34,301 bases of DNA from Halosimplex carlsbadense 2-9-1 (GCF_000337455.1 NZ_AOIU01000008.1:212958-247258); one strand, 5' to 3'. Shown: positions 14,974-23,114, numbered from the stretch's first letter. A program made the numbers and translations. The notes: generated from the sequence alone by a model not told the origin.

Positions 14974-17526
14974 ATGGCGACGACCGACGAGGGCGAGGGG
15001 GTCTCCGGGCCGCTCCTCGCGGACGGCTTTCTCGAGGACCGGACCTACCAGCGCAAGCTGGCCGACGCCGCGCTGGAGACCCACACCCTGGTCTGTCTCC
15101 CGACGGGGCTGGGCAAGACGACGGTGAGCCTGCTGGTCACCGCCGACCGGCTGGCCGGCGACGTGGTGAACAAGTCGCTGCTGCTCGCGCCGACCAAGCC
15201 GCTGGTCACCCAGCACGCCGAGTTCTACCGCGAGGCGCTGGAAGTCCCCGACGACGAGATCGTCGTCTACACTGGCGACACCCGCCCGGACGACCGCGCG
15301 GATCTGTGGTCGGGCGCCCGGATCGTCGTCGCGACCCCCGAGGTCGTCGAAAACGACCTCGTCGGCAACCGCATCGACCTGACCGACGTGGTCCACTGTA
15401 CCTTCGACGAGTGCCACCGCGCGACCGGCGACTACGCGTACAACTACATCGCCGAGCGCTACCACGAACAGGCCCGTGACTCGCTCGCGACCGGCATGAG
15501 CGCCTCCCCCGGCGACGACGAGGAGGCCATCCTCGAAGTCTGCGCCAACCTCGGGCTCGCCCAGGTCGAGGTGATGACCGAGGACGACGCCGACGTGTCG
15601 ACCTACACCCACGAGACCAGCGTCGACTGGGAACGGATCGAGCTGCCCGAGACGGTGATCGAGCTCCGGGACGCGATCAACGAGGTCATCGAGGACCGCC
15701 TCGCGAAGCTCCGAGAGCTAGGCGTCACGAACACCAGCAAGGCCGACGTGTCCGAGCGGGAGATCCAGAAGATCCAGGGACAGCTGCGGGATCTGATGAA
15801 CAACGACCAGTCGGAGGGGTACGAGGGGATGAGCTTCCTCGCGGAGGTCCGCAAGCTACGGACCGCCGTCACCTACGCCGAGACCCAGAGCGTCGAGAGC
15901 CTCCGCCGGTACTTCGAACGGCAGAAACAGGCCGCCCGGTCGTCGGGCGCCTCGAAGGCCGACCAGCGGATGATCTCCGAGCCGAAGGTCCGGGAGGCGA
16001 TCAGGCGGGCCGAGGACTACGACGACCTCCACCCGAAGTTCCGGCGGACGCGGATGCTCATCGCCCAGACGCTCGGCATCGAGAACGGCGACCGGGTCAT
16101 CGTCTTCACCGAATCGCGAGACACGGCGGAGACGCTGACGGACTTCCTCGGCGAGCATTTCACCGCCCGGAAGTTCGTCGGCCAGTCCGACACCGAGGGT
16201 AGCGACGGGATGACCCAGAACGAGCAACAGGAGACGCTGGACGAGTTCCGCGCCGGCGAGTTCGAGGTGCTGGTCTCGACGTCCGTGGCGGAGGAGGGGC
16301 TGGACGTGCCCGAGGTCGATCTCGTACTCTTCTACGAGCCCGTCCCGACCGCCATCCGCGCCATCCAGCGCAAGGGCCGGACCGGCCGCCAGACCGAGGG
16401 GGCGGTGTCGGTGCTGCTCGCGGAGGACACCCGCGACGAGGCGTACTTCTGGAAGGCCCGCAACGACCAGAAGCGCATGGAGAAGGAACTGCGCTCGCTG
16501 AAGTCGATGGCCGGCGAGATCGAGAGCGAACTCACCCAGACCGGGATGGACGAGTTCGCCGACGCTGGCGGTGGCGCCGACGCCAGCGATAGTGCCGACG
16601 CGGACGGCAGTGACGGTTCGGCTCCACACGAAACGGGGGGCGAATCGGTAGCCGAAGTGGGCGAAGTTACATCGGAGGCGGACGACGCTGCACCCGAAAC
16701 TGGGGACTCCGCAACCACCTCGCAAGCGTCCGGCGACGGCGACGGGCAAGCGGGACTGGACGCGTTCGCCGGTGGCGAGTCCGGTGCTGGTGGCGACGCC
16801 GCCCCAGCCGACGACACCGCGGACCGCGACGAGCCCGACGGGGAGGTCGCAACGGCGAGCGCGGACGACGAGAGCGTGGAAGTCGTCGTCGACCAGCGCG
16901 AGCTGGACGCGGCGATCGCCAAGGACCTCTCGCGGACCGACGGCGTCGTGACGCGCCTGGAGACGCTGGCGGTCGGCGACTACGTGCTCTCTGACCGGGT
17001 GGTCGTTGAGCGCAAGACCGTATCGGACTTCCTGGACACGCTGACCGGCGACGACGAACGCTCGCTGTTCGAGCAGCTCACCGACGCGGCCCGCTACTAC
17101 GCCCGACCCGTCGTCGTCGTCGAGGGCGAGGACCTCTACGGCGAGCGCAACGTCCACCCCAACGCTATCAACGGCGCGCTGGCCTCGATCGCCGTCGACT
17201 TCGGCGCGAGCGTCCTCCGGACGACCGACGCCGACGAGACCCGGGAACTCATGGCGACCATCGCGACCCGCGAGCAGGAGGACGAAGACAGGACCGTCAG
17301 CGTCCACGGCGAAAAGAGCTCGAAGACGCTGGCCGAACAGCAGGAGTACGTCGTCGCCAGCGTCGCCGAGGTCGGCCCCGTGACCGCCGAATCCCTGCTC
17401 GCGGAGTTCGGCAGCGTCGAGGCCGTGATGACCGCCGACGCCGACGATCTCATGGCCGCGGAGGGCGTCGGCGAAGTGACCGCACAACGCATCCGTGAAG
17501 TGGTAGGAAGCGACTACGACGGCTGA
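14974..17526 (+). CDS. hef: Hef: helicase-nuclease of the FANCM/XPF family
   Basis: An 850-residue protein that processes stalled or branched replication forks. N-terminal superfamily-2 helicase: Walker A LPTGLGKTT at 42-50, DECH box in FDECHRATGDYAY at 145-148, and motif VI IQRKGRTGRQ near 465. An acidic low-complexity linker covers about 530-630. The C-terminal XPF-type nuclease has VVVDQRELD near 636-644, GDY near 668 and ERKTVSDFLDTL near 679-690, the catalytic GDxnERKx3D signature. Tandem helix-hairpin-helix motifs close it (VGPVTAESLLAEFGSVEAV and VGEVTAQRIREV). Both activities look intact. The linker-coding DNA carries two ORB-like sequences (16621-16642, 16688-16708). In Haloferax, Hef acts with replication-restart pathways (known for the family). 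The leaderless start at 14974 is well supported. Confidence 0.95.
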   Translation: MATTDEGEGVSGPLLADGFLEDRTYQRKLADAALETHTLVCLPTGLGKTTVSLLVTADRLAGDVVNKSLLLAPTKPLVTQHAEFYREALEVPDDEIVVYTGDTRPDDRADLWSGARIVVATPEVVENDLVGNRIDLTDVVHCTFDECHRATGDYAYNYIAERYHEQARDSLATGMSASPGDDEEAILEVCANLGLAQVEVMTEDDADVSTYTHETSVDWERIELPETVIELRDAINEVIEDRLAKLRELGVTNTSKADVSEREIQKIQGQLRDLMNNDQSEGYEGMSFLAEVRKLRTAVTYAETQSVESLRRYFERQKQAARSSGASKADQRMISEPKVREAIRRAEDYDDLHPKFRRTRMLIAQTLGIENGDRVIVFTESRDTAETLTDFLGEHFTARKFVGQSDTEGSDGMTQNEQQETLDEFRAGEFEVLVSTSVAEEGLDVPEVDLVLFYEPVPTAIRAIQRKGRTGRQTEGAVSVLLAEDTRDEAYFWKARNDQKRMEKELRSLKSMAGEIESELTQTGMDEFADAGGGADASDSADADGSDGSAPHETGGESVAEVGEVTSEADDAAPETGDSATTSQASGDGDGQAGLDAFAGGESGAGGDAAPADDTADRDEPDGEVATASADDESVEVVVDQRELDAAIAKDLSRTDGVVTRLETLAVGDYVLSDRVVVERKTVSDFLDTLTGDDERSLFEQLTDAARYYARPVVVVEGEDLYGERNVHPNAINGALASIAVDFGASVLRTTDADETRELMATIATREQEDEDRTVSVHGEKSSKTLAEQQEYVVASVAEVGPVTAESLLAEFGSVEAVMTADADDLMAAEGVGEVTAQRIREVVGSDYDG
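16621..16642 (+). promoter_or_regulatory. ORB-like sequence inside hef
   Basis: GCTCCACACGAAACGGGGGG keeps the TCCA, GAAAC and G-run elements of the core origin boxes. It lies in DNA coding for the disordered linker of Hef. Moderate match only. Confidence 0.4.
16688..16708 (+). promoter_or_regulatory. Weak ORB-like sequence inside hef
   Basis: CTGCACCCGAAACTGGGGAC: the CACCCGAAAC part matches the ORB at 23115 and is followed by four Gs. Same orientation as the neighbour at 16621. Confidence 0.3.
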
Positions 17527-17572
17527 CCCGCGAGGTCGACCGCCACACAGCGTTCCGTCTCGGCAGTCCGAC

Positions 17573-17593
17573 ACCCCTTCGTTTCGAGTCGAG
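17573..17593 (-). promoter_or_regulatory. ORB-like sequence downstream of hef
   Basis: Read on the minus strand it is CTCGACTCGAAACGAAGGGG. GAAACGAAGGGGT is identical to the ORB at 22811-22839; the TTCCA part is replaced by CTCGA. It lies in the 131-bp gap before the redoxin-like gene, followed by AT-rich DNA. Confidence 0.5.
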
Positions 17594-17657
17594 ATATTGA
17601 ACAATCAAAACAACGATTACCCCTGGGTTCAAAGTTGATAACAGCAGGGGGCTATAG

Positions 17658-18191
17658 ATGAGCGACGGCATGCAATGGATCGTCAGGTTCGAGTTGCCGA
17701 ACGGGGGGCCAGGGCCGGACACGGTCGCGAGCGACGATCTCGCGGGCGAGTTCGACGCCGTGGTCGTACTCCTGTTGCGAGACCACTACTGCCAGGTGTC
17801 GCGCGAGCGGGCCACGGCCTACAGCGAGGCGTTCGACGAGTTCGCCGCCGAGGACGTGGCCGTCGTCGCCGCGCTCCCGGACACCGCCGAGCGGGCCGGC
17901 TACTGGCGGCGCCGGTACGAGTTGACCTATCCGGTCCTCGCCGACTCGGCCGAAGGGCCGGCGGCCGCCGAGGTCGACGCCGGGGGGGCGACGGCGATGA
18001 CCGACGGCACGCCGCGGTTCGACGCCTTCTCCGACATCGAGGTCGGCGTCGACACGCTACCCGGGATCGGCGTCCTCGACACGCGCTCGAAGTTCCCGCG
18101 GCTCGTCCACACCGAGGGCGGCGAGACGCTTCAGAAGTGTCCGAGCCCGAGCGAGGCGCTCGACGCGGCTTGCGACGCACTGGAAACGTAG
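17658..18191 (+). CDS. Redoxin-like (AhpC/TSA-type thioredoxin fold) protein
   Basis: A 177-residue soluble protein with a thioredoxin-fold pattern: strand AVVVLLLRDHYCQVSRERATAY with Cys45 at the start of the active-site helix, FAAEDVAVVAALPDT, then YELTYPVLADS, as in the AhpC/TSA group. The usual peroxiredoxin TxxC or the CxxC of related proteins is not intact (YCQVSR), and two further cysteines lie at 161 and 172, so a one-Cys or C-terminal-resolving mechanism is possible. It could also be a non-catalytic relative. The ATG at 17658 follows an AT-rich stretch (17594-17640) that should hold its promoter. It converges on the zinc-ribbon gene. Confidence 0.65.
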   Translation: MSDGMQWIVRFELPNGGPGPDTVASDDLAGEFDAVVVLLLRDHYCQVSRERATAYSEAFDEFAAEDVAVVAALPDTAERAGYWRRRYELTYPVLADSAEGPAAAEVDAGGATAMTDGTPRFDAFSDIEVGVDTLPGIGVLDTRSKFPRLVHTEGGETLQKCPSPSEALDAACDALET

Positions 18192-18254
18192 GGCCGGCGG
18201 CTGCCGACCGGGGAAGTCGGCCGCAGTGGGGGAAAACGCGGTGGGCGGTTCTTC

Positions 18255-19055
18255 TCAGTACGACCCGGACAGCGCGCCGAGGGCCTCGGCCGCTTCGCGG
18301 GCCGCCGCGAGGTGGTCGCGGGCACGGCGTGGGTCGTCGGCGTTTTCGGCGCGTTCGGCGTGCTTCCGGAGGGTCCGGACCAGCGACGCGCGGGCCGAAC
18401 CGAAGTCGTCGCCCGATGCTGTCGGTGCGGCCGACGTTTCCGACGGGTTCCGGGACGGTCGCTCGTGCGGCTGGTTCGGCTGCTGTTGAGTGGGCTGCCG
18501 GCTCGGCTGCTCCTGTGTGGGCTGCTGGCTCGACTGCTGCTGAGTGGGCTGCTGGCTCGACTGCTCCTGTGTGGGCTGGTGCTGGCTGCGCGCCGAACCG
18601 GCGTTGGCGCTCGCTCCCTCGACCGCCGACTCCCCGGCGCCGGCCTCGTCGGCACCGGTCCGGACGGCGGGACCGTCGGGCTGTTTGACCTCGATGTGGT
18701 CGGGAGTGTCACCGTTCTCGGCCGTCTGGGGCCGGTCGGTCGTCCCGTCCGCTTCCGCGGAACCGGCCTCTCCGGCTTCCTCGGGCGTCTCGACGGGCTC
18801 GTCGACCTGCCCCTCACCTTCGGCGGCTTCCTCGACGGCCTCGTCGTTCGTGACCACGCGCTGGCAGGTTGGGCAGAACTCGTCGCCGTCGTAGCGGAAG
18901 ATCGGGTCACCACAGTCGTTGCAGTGGGCGTTCGTCATCGTCGCGCCCTTCAGCAGGAGGTCGCTCATCCGCTCGCTGGCCTCCCGTTTCTGCTTGTCCT
19001 GTTCGTACTTCTCGCGGAGCCGCTCGCGCTCGGCTTCCTTGTCGAAGTCGCTCAT
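18255..19055 (-). CDS. Sjogren/scleroderma autoantigen-type zinc-ribbon protein (UPF0148-like)
   Basis: A 266-residue protein. Residues 1-40 are a charged helix (DFDKEAERERLREKYEQDKQ) leading to the ATMTNAHCNDCGDPIF...CPTCQ zinc ribbon at about 39-67, as in the archaeal autoantigen p27 family. A long acidic disordered stretch follows to about 155, then four Gln/Pro repeats of nine residues (QPTQEQSSQ type; DNA repeat at 18483-18590). The end (about 210-266) is helical, ARASLVRTLRKHAERAENADDPRRARDHL. Function unknown in archaea. The repeat number is likely to vary between strains. The N-terminal start at 19055 is supported by the conserved MSDLLLKGATMTN context. Confidence 0.78.
   Translation of the reverse strand: MSDFDKEAERERLREKYEQDKQKREASERMSDLLLKGATMTNAHCNDCGDPIFRYDGDEFCPTCQRVVTNDEAVEEAAEGEGQVDEPVETPEEAGEAGSAEADGTTDRPQTAENGDTPDHIEVKQPDGPAVRTGADEAGAGESAVEGASANAGSARSQHQPTQEQSSQQPTQQQSSQQPTQEQPSRQPTQQQPNQPHERPSRNPSETSAAPTASGDDFGSARASLVRTLRKHAERAENADDPRRARDHLAAAREAAEALGALSGSY
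18483..18590. repeat. Four tandem 27-bp coding repeats
   Basis: Units at 18483-18509, 18510-18536, 18537-18563 and 18564-18590, alternating CTGYTGAGTGGGCTG- and CTCCTGTGTGGGCTG-type starts. The last copy is diverged at its right end. They encode the QPTQxQxxQ repeats of the minus-strand protein. Confidence 0.85.
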
Positions 19056-19203
19056 ACCCGTAGGATACCCGCGACCGCCAAAAAGACCGTCGGCACGGCC
19101 GCCCCGCGGTCGCCCCGCCCAGCCACTGCCACACCGAAAGAAAAGATCGACGGCTGTCGAACCGCTAATGGACGAACGACGGCCCCAGCGGACGGGTTTC
19201 GAT

Positions 19204-19211
19204 AGATTTAC
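19204..19211 (+). promoter_or_regulatory. TATA-like box of mdh
   Basis: AGATTTAC about 30-37 nt before the ATG at 19241. Confidence 0.5.
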
Positions 19212-19240
19212 CCACTGAACGTGGCACAGTTTGACGTGAT

Positions 19241-20164
19241 ATGACGAAAGTTAGCATCGTCGGTGCGGCGGGCACCGTCGGGGCGGCAGCGGGGTACAAC
19301 CTTGCGCTTCGGGACATCGTCGACGACCTCGTCTTCGTGGACATCCCTGACCAGGAGGACGTGACGATCGGCCAGGCCGCCGACGCCAACCACGGCGTGG
19401 CCTACGACTCGAACACGACCGTCCGGCAGGGCACCTACGAGGACACCGCCGGCTCGGACGTCGTCGTCATCACGGCCGGTATCCCGCGCCAGCCGGGCCA
19501 GACCCGCATCGACCTCGCCGGCGACAACGCGCCGATCATGGACGACATCGGCTCGTCGATCGCCGAGCACAACGAGGACTTCGTCACGGTGACGACCTCG
19601 AACCCGGTGGACCTGCTCAACCGCCACCTCTACGAGACGGGCTCGCGCGCACGCGAGAAAGTAGTCGGCTTCGGCGGTCGGCTGGACTCCGCGCGCTTCC
19701 GCTACGTCCTCTCCGAACGGTTCGATACACAGGTCGGCAACGTCGAGGCGACCATCCTCGGCGAGCACGGCGACGCGCAGGTCCCCATGTTCTCGAAGGT
19801 CCGCGTCGACGGTCGCGACCCCGAGTTCGACGCCGACGAGCGCGAGGCCATCCTCGAAGACCTCCAGGAGTCGGCGATGAACGTCATCGAACGCAAGGGC
19901 GCGACCGAGTGGGGCCCGGCGACCGGCGTCGCCCACATGGTCGAGGCCATCCTCCACGACACCGGCGAGGTGCTGCCGGGCTCGGTCGTCCTCGACGGCG
20001 AGTTCGGCTACGAGGACACCGCTTTCGGCGTCCCGGTCAAGCTCGGCTCCGACGGCGTCGAGGAGGTCGTCGAGTGGGAACTCTCCGAGTACGAGCGGGA
20101 ACTGATGGACGACGCGGCCGAGAAGCTCTCCGACCAGTACGATCAGATGACGAGCGAGGAGTGA
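19241..20164 (+). CDS. mdh: Malate dehydrogenase (LDH-like, halophilic type)
   Basis: A 307-residue NAD-dependent malate dehydrogenase of the TCA cycle, very close in sequence to the well-studied Haloarcula marismortui enzyme as I remember it. The dinucleotide fold starts [20 protein letters not shown], with GAAGTVG at 8-14. The substrate loop [20 protein letters not shown] carries arginines rather than the glutamine typical of lactate dehydrogenase, supporting [12 protein letters not shown] and GEHGDAQVP (catalytic His near 176) are intact. [17 protein letters not shown] is the C-terminal helix region. Expected as a tetramer in the cytosol. The start is the ATG after a TATA-like AGATTTAC. 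Confidence 0.95.
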   Translation: MTKVSIVGAAGTVGAAAGYNLALRDIVDDLVFVDIPDQEDVTIGQAADANHGVAYDSNTTVRQGTYEDTAGSDVVVITAGIPRQPGQTRIDLAGDNAPIMDDIGSSIAEHNEDFVTVTTSNPVDLLNRHLYETGSRAREKVVGFGGRLDSARFRYVLSERFDTQVGNVEATILGEHGDAQVPMFSKVRVDGRDPEFDADEREAILEDLQESAMNVIERKGATEWGPATGVAHMVEAILHDTGEVLPGSVVLDGEFGYEDTAFGVPVKLGSDGVEEVVEWELSEYERELMDDAAEKLSDQYDQMTSEE

Positions 20165-20185
20165 CGACGACGCGGCACTGACGAG

Positions 20186-20317
20186 TTATCTACCTCGACG
20201 CGGCTCCGACCGGTCGGCACGACCGTCCGTTCGGCGCCCCTCGTCGAGGGCTTCTTCGGACACTCGCTCGTCGAGCAGTGACGCCCACTCCTCGAGATGC
20301 GTGCGCTGGTGACTCAC
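20186..20317 (-). CDS. Possible 43-residue small protein
   Basis: A GTG-started frame: SHQRTHLEEWASLLDERV, then SEEALDEGRRTDGRADRSE and a basic tail. Support: a Shine-Dalgarno GGAGG on the minus strand at 20329-20325, seven nt before the GTG; a TATA-like TTATACT at 20361-20355, about 40 nt upstream; and high GC at third codon positions. The frame is open further upstream but loses these features. It converges on mdh with a 21-bp gap. No family is recognised; it looks like a short helix with a polar tail. Confidence 0.45.
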   Translation of the reverse strand: MSHQRTHLEEWASLLDERVSEEALDEGRRTDGRADRSEPRRGR

Positions 20318-20483
20318 GGGTACCCCTCCGTTAGCGCGGATATCGACGGCCGAGAGTATAACGGTTGTGCCTGCACTGGCGATCGCGGGGGCGTGGTGAG
20401 TCGGAGCGAGTCCCGGAGCCCGGCATCGGCGTCGGAGCGGTGAGTCGGGATATCGCATCGCCGGGGCGCCGGTGGGGAGGGTG

Positions 20484-20505
20484 TCGAGTCGAAACCGGGG
20501 GGTGA
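20484..20505 (+). promoter_or_regulatory. ORB-like sequence downstream of oapC
   Basis: TCGAGTCGAAACCGGGGGGT: GAGTCGAAAC matches the site at 17573-17593, followed by a run of six Gs. It lies in the 207-bp gap between oapC and the small minus-strand gene, where I see nothing else beyond the promoter of that gene. Confidence 0.4.
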
Positions 20506-20524
20506 GCGGCGCAGGAGGGTGGGT

Positions 20525-21412
20525 TCAGGCGTCGGCCTGGCGCCAGGTCTCGGGCACCTGGATGCTGTAGCGGCCGTCCTCCTGAAGCGCGATGATGTAC
20601 TCCTCGCGGTCGTACAGTTCCATCAGGTTGAGTTCGTACTGCCCGGGTTCGAGGACCCGGATGCTCTCGAACTGGTCGTTGAGTTCCTCGCGCAACTCGG
20701 CCAGATCCGGTCGGTCCGCCCGCTCGGCGTCCGGTTCCTCCGCGACGGTGCGCCCGTTCGCCGAGTCCTCATCGGGTCCCTCGCGGGCTGATACGTCGGT
20801 TTCGGCCTGTTCGGCCGCCACGCCGTCGGGTGACGGGTCGGCCGCCTCACCCGCCTCGTCGGCGTCCGCCGGGTCGAACCCGTCGGAGTCGGGCATCTCG
20901 TCGGGGTCGACGAGCTGACTACGCGCGTCGGCCTGTGCGGTGTCTTCGGTCCCGGGTTCGGACTCGGCGACGATGATGTCGTCGTCGAACGAGCCGTCGG
21001 CCTCCGCGGTCGGGTCCGAGCCTTCGCTGGTCACCGTCGAGGAGCCCGCGTTCGCGGAGCCCGTGGTTGCGGTGTCGGGCGAAGCGCCCGCACCGCTCGA
21101 CTCCGACGGCGGGCGCGCCTCGGTGGCATTGCTTCCGGCCGACCCGCCGACCAGGTCACGAACCGTCGCGGCGGCGTTGCCGACCGTCCGGCTCACCGAG
21201 TCGCCCGGCCGATCGGTCGGCTCGGGCGGCGACTCCGGCGTCGGATCGGAAACCCCACCGTCGCTCGCGTCCGGACCGCCCGAGTCGCTCGCACCGTCGA
21301 AGCCGTCCGGACGGAACTGGAACTTCGTGCCGCCACACTCCGGACAGCCCGACAGCATCTCCTTGGAGCCGTCGGCGAACGTCCGGTCGCAGCTCGTACA
21401 CTGGTGGGGCAT
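20525..21412 (-). CDS. oapC: Origin-associated zinc-ribbon protein OapC
   Basis: A 295-residue protein. The N-terminal zinc ribbon CTSCDRTF...MLSGCPECGGTKFQF (about 5-33) has two CxxC pairs. A long acidic, Ser/Asp/Glu-rich disordered region (about 35-220) follows, and a compact C-terminal domain (about 225-295) reads LAELREELNDQFESIRVLEPGQYELNLMELYDREEYIIALQEDG. This arrangement downstream of an Era-like GTPase and a DUF2073 protein beside orc1 is the conserved haloarchaeal origin-associated protein cluster (oapA-oapB-oapC). Its biochemical role is unknown. It is the last gene of the operon, 6 bp after oapB. Confidence 0.85.
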   Translation of the reverse strand: MPHQCTSCDRTFADGSKEMLSGCPECGGTKFQFRPDGFDGASDSGGPDASDGGVSDPTPESPPEPTDRPGDSVSRTVGNAAATVRDLVGGSAGSNATEARPPSESSGAGASPDTATTGSANAGSSTVTSEGSDPTAEADGSFDDDIIVAESEPGTEDTAQADARSQLVDPDEMPDSDGFDPADADEAGEAADPSPDGVAAEQAETDVSAREGPDEDSANGRTVAEEPDAERADRPDLAELREELNDQFESIRVLEPGQYELNLMELYDREEYIIALQEDGRYSIQVPETWRQADA

Positions 21413-21418
21413 GCCTGA

Positions 21419-21808
21419 CTATTTCCGTGAGACGAGCGCGCTGATGAGGGTTTCGTCCTTGTGAAGCGTCTCGATCTGGTTGGCCGGTCCGATGACGGTC
21501 AGCTTCTTGGTCTCCTCTTTGCCCATCAGTCGGCCGAGCAGGCTCGAGTCGTCCGCCTGCGATTTGGGGTAGGTCTCGATCTCGATGCCGTTGAACTCGT
21601 CGGGGCTGATCTCGGTCATGGTGACCTCGATGAGCCGCGACTCCTCGTCGGGCGTGAGCCCGGCTTCGAGGATGACGATGTTGTTGTCCCGGACGCCGTC
21701 TAAGATCATCCGGATCTTCTCCATCGTCGTCTTGCCGTCCATTCGCTCGGCGCTGATCAGGTCGATCTGCACTCCGTCTTCGTCTTCGGGGTGTCGTGCT
21801 TCAGCCAT
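21419..21808 (-). CDS. oapB: Origin-associated protein OapB (DUF2073)
   Basis: A 129-residue soluble protein of the DUF2073 family: VQIDLISAERMDGKTTMEKIRMILDGV, then NIVILEAGLTPDEESRLIE and EISPDEFNGIEIETYP, with LLGRLMGKEETKKLTVIGPA near the end. The family is confined to archaea and regularly pairs with the OapA GTPase, so it is probably its partner; no catalytic motif is visible. It starts 3 bp after the oapA stop and ends 6 bp before oapC, a tight operon with one promoter upstream of oapA. Confidence 0.88.
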   Translation of the reverse strand: MAEARHPEDEDGVQIDLISAERMDGKTTMEKIRMILDGVRDNNIVILEAGLTPDEESRLIEVTMTEISPDEFNGIEIETYPKSQADDSSLLGRLMGKEETKKLTVIGPANQIETLHKDETLISALVSRK

Positions 21809-21811
21809 GAT

Positions 21812-22453
21812 TCACCCGAAGTACTCCGCGATCTGGTCGTACACTTCGTCCATGTTGTCACCTTCGAGGGCCGACAGCTCCGTCGTCTCGTGCTGGGGGA
21901 ACGCGTTGCGGATCCGCTGGACCGACGACTCCTCCAGGTCGATCTTGTTCGCGAGGATCAACACTGGCAGGTCCTGGCTCTCGATGATCCCGATGAGCAT
22001 CGTGTTGACCTGTGTGAACGGATCCTCCGTCGAGTCGAGCACGTAGATGACGCCGTCGACGTCCTCGCGGAGCCAGTGCATCGCTTCCGCGACGCCCTCC
22101 GTCGCCTCCCTGGAGCGACGGACCGCGTCGTCTTTCTCCATGTCGTGTTCGAGAAACTCCGTGTAGTCGACCTTCGTCGTCACGCCCGGCGTGTCGACGA
22201 TGTCGATGTTGACCGTCTTGCCGTCGCGCTCGATCTCGACGTCTTCCTTCCTGCGAGCCCGGCGCGTCTCGTGGGGGACGTGACTCTCGGGACCGACCGC
22301 GTCCCCGGTCCAGTCCCGGGCGATGCGGTTGGCGAGCGTCGTCTTCCCCGCGTTCGGCGGGCCGTAGATACCGATACGTTTCGGATCCTCCTCGGAGAAC
22401 AGCGTCGATGCTGCCCGCGAAATACTGTCTTTGAGTTCTGTGAACAGTCCCAT
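21812..22453 (-). CDS. oapA: Origin-associated Era-like GTPase OapA
   Basis: A 213-residue small GTPase. G1 is GIYGPPNAGKTTLANRI with the P-loop at 31-38, G3 is DIVDTPGVTTK (DTPG at 87-90), G4 is LILANKIDL (NKID at 169-172) and a G5-like TTELSALEGDN follows. An N-terminal amphipathic segment FTELKDSISRAASTLF could attach it to a partner or membrane. It belongs to the TrmE-Era-EngA-like group. The role at the origin is unknown; the family name reflects gene position. The ATG at 22453 has GGAGG (22463-22459) five nt upstream, and its leader contains a GCGCC/GGCGC hairpin (22465-22479). First gene of the oapABC operon, divergent from orc1 across the origin. Confidence 0.92.
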   Translation of the reverse strand: MGLFTELKDSISRAASTLFSEEDPKRIGIYGPPNAGKTTLANRIARDWTGDAVGPESHVPHETRRARRKEDVEIERDGKTVNIDIVDTPGVTTKVDYTEFLEHDMEKDDAVRRSREATEGVAEAMHWLREDVDGVIYVLDSTEDPFTQVNTMLIGIIESQDLPVLILANKIDLEESSVQRIRNAFPQHETTELSALEGDNMDEVYDQIAEYFG

Positions 22454-22458
22454 CCTAT

Positions 22459-22479
22459 CCTCCTGCGCCGCGAAGGCGC
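22459..22479 (-). promoter_or_regulatory. Shine-Dalgarno and leader hairpin of oapA
   Basis: GGAGG at 22463-22459 is five nt before the oapA ATG. Just upstream, GCGCC (22465-22469) and GGCGC (22475-22479) pair around a 5-nt loop. Unlike most genes here, oapA therefore has a real 5' leader. Confidence 0.6.
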
Positions 22480-22524
22480 GTCTGAGCGAATAAGCCGCTC
22501 CGACTCACTTAAGCCTACGTCAGA

Positions 22525-22537
22525 CATATATAAATAA
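22525..22537 (-). promoter_or_regulatory. TATA box of the oapABC operon
   Basis: TTATTTATATATG on the minus strand, the best TATA-like match on the left side of the origin. The predicted transcript start near 22500 leaves a leader of about 45 nt before the ATG at 22453. Confidence 0.65.
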
Positions 22538-22810
22538 TTCTACAACAACGGCGGAATTCGGTCGGTTCAGCCTCCGTCACCGGAGTTACGAGCGAAGCGT
22601 CGAAGAGAGTCAGCAGGGGGGGAGACGGTCGTGGGACGACCGCGGGACGATCGGGAAGAGATCACGGTGTCACCAGTAGACGAGTGACCCAGCCCAACCC
22701 GACGGACAGGGGGTGGCCATGTCGACTCGAACCGGGACGGAGGAGTCGGTCCGGTCCATCGGGAATTCGATTGGATGTCCCCTGTTCACTCGACACAGTG
22801 ATTCCACCGG

Positions 22811-22839
22811 ACCCCCCACCCCTTCGTTTCAACTGGAAC
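22811..22839 (-). promoter_or_regulatory. Origin recognition box A
   Basis: On the minus strand TTCCAGTTGAAACGAAGGGG, followed by TGGGGGGT. Near-ideal archaeal ORB, with the G-run pointing away from the AT-rich core. Confidence 0.9.
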
Positions 22840-22920
22840 GACCGGGACCCGTAGGGGCCGCTCGAACGGTGACGGGACGTGTCCTCGGACCGAGGTCGGA
22901 ACGGGATGCGTCTCGGTGAT

Positions 22921-23070
22921 TCCGACCTAGTCTAGAATAACCTGCGGTGATTTCAAGATAACTAGGAAACATAGACGCTCTACAACTAGACATAAAACTA
23001 GACGAAATATTGTTTTCTCTCTGGTGCGGATTTGGTTTAACGGTCTAGGTGGTAAATCTTTCTCTCCATT
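22921..23070. other. AT-rich duplex unwinding element with clustered CTAG sites
   Basis: The longest AT-rich stretch of the window, bounded by inverted ORBs. CTAG occurs at 22927, 22932, 22962, 22986, 22998 and 23045, six times in 122 bp, whereas I noticed only isolated copies elsewhere (for example 1927, 12740, 15718). Confidence 0.75.
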
Positions 23071-23114
23071 CAGAGCGGCCGGTCGTCGCTGACCCCCTAC
23101 CTATCTGTTTGCTG

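Noticed and set aside
18483..18590. Tandem repeats considered as a CRISPR array
   Set aside because: Units are directly adjacent without spacers and stay in the reading frame of a protein.
22713..22919. A 68-codon frame inside the origin
   Set aside because: It is read through ORB A; composition is not haloarchaeal and no promoter or ribosome site fits.
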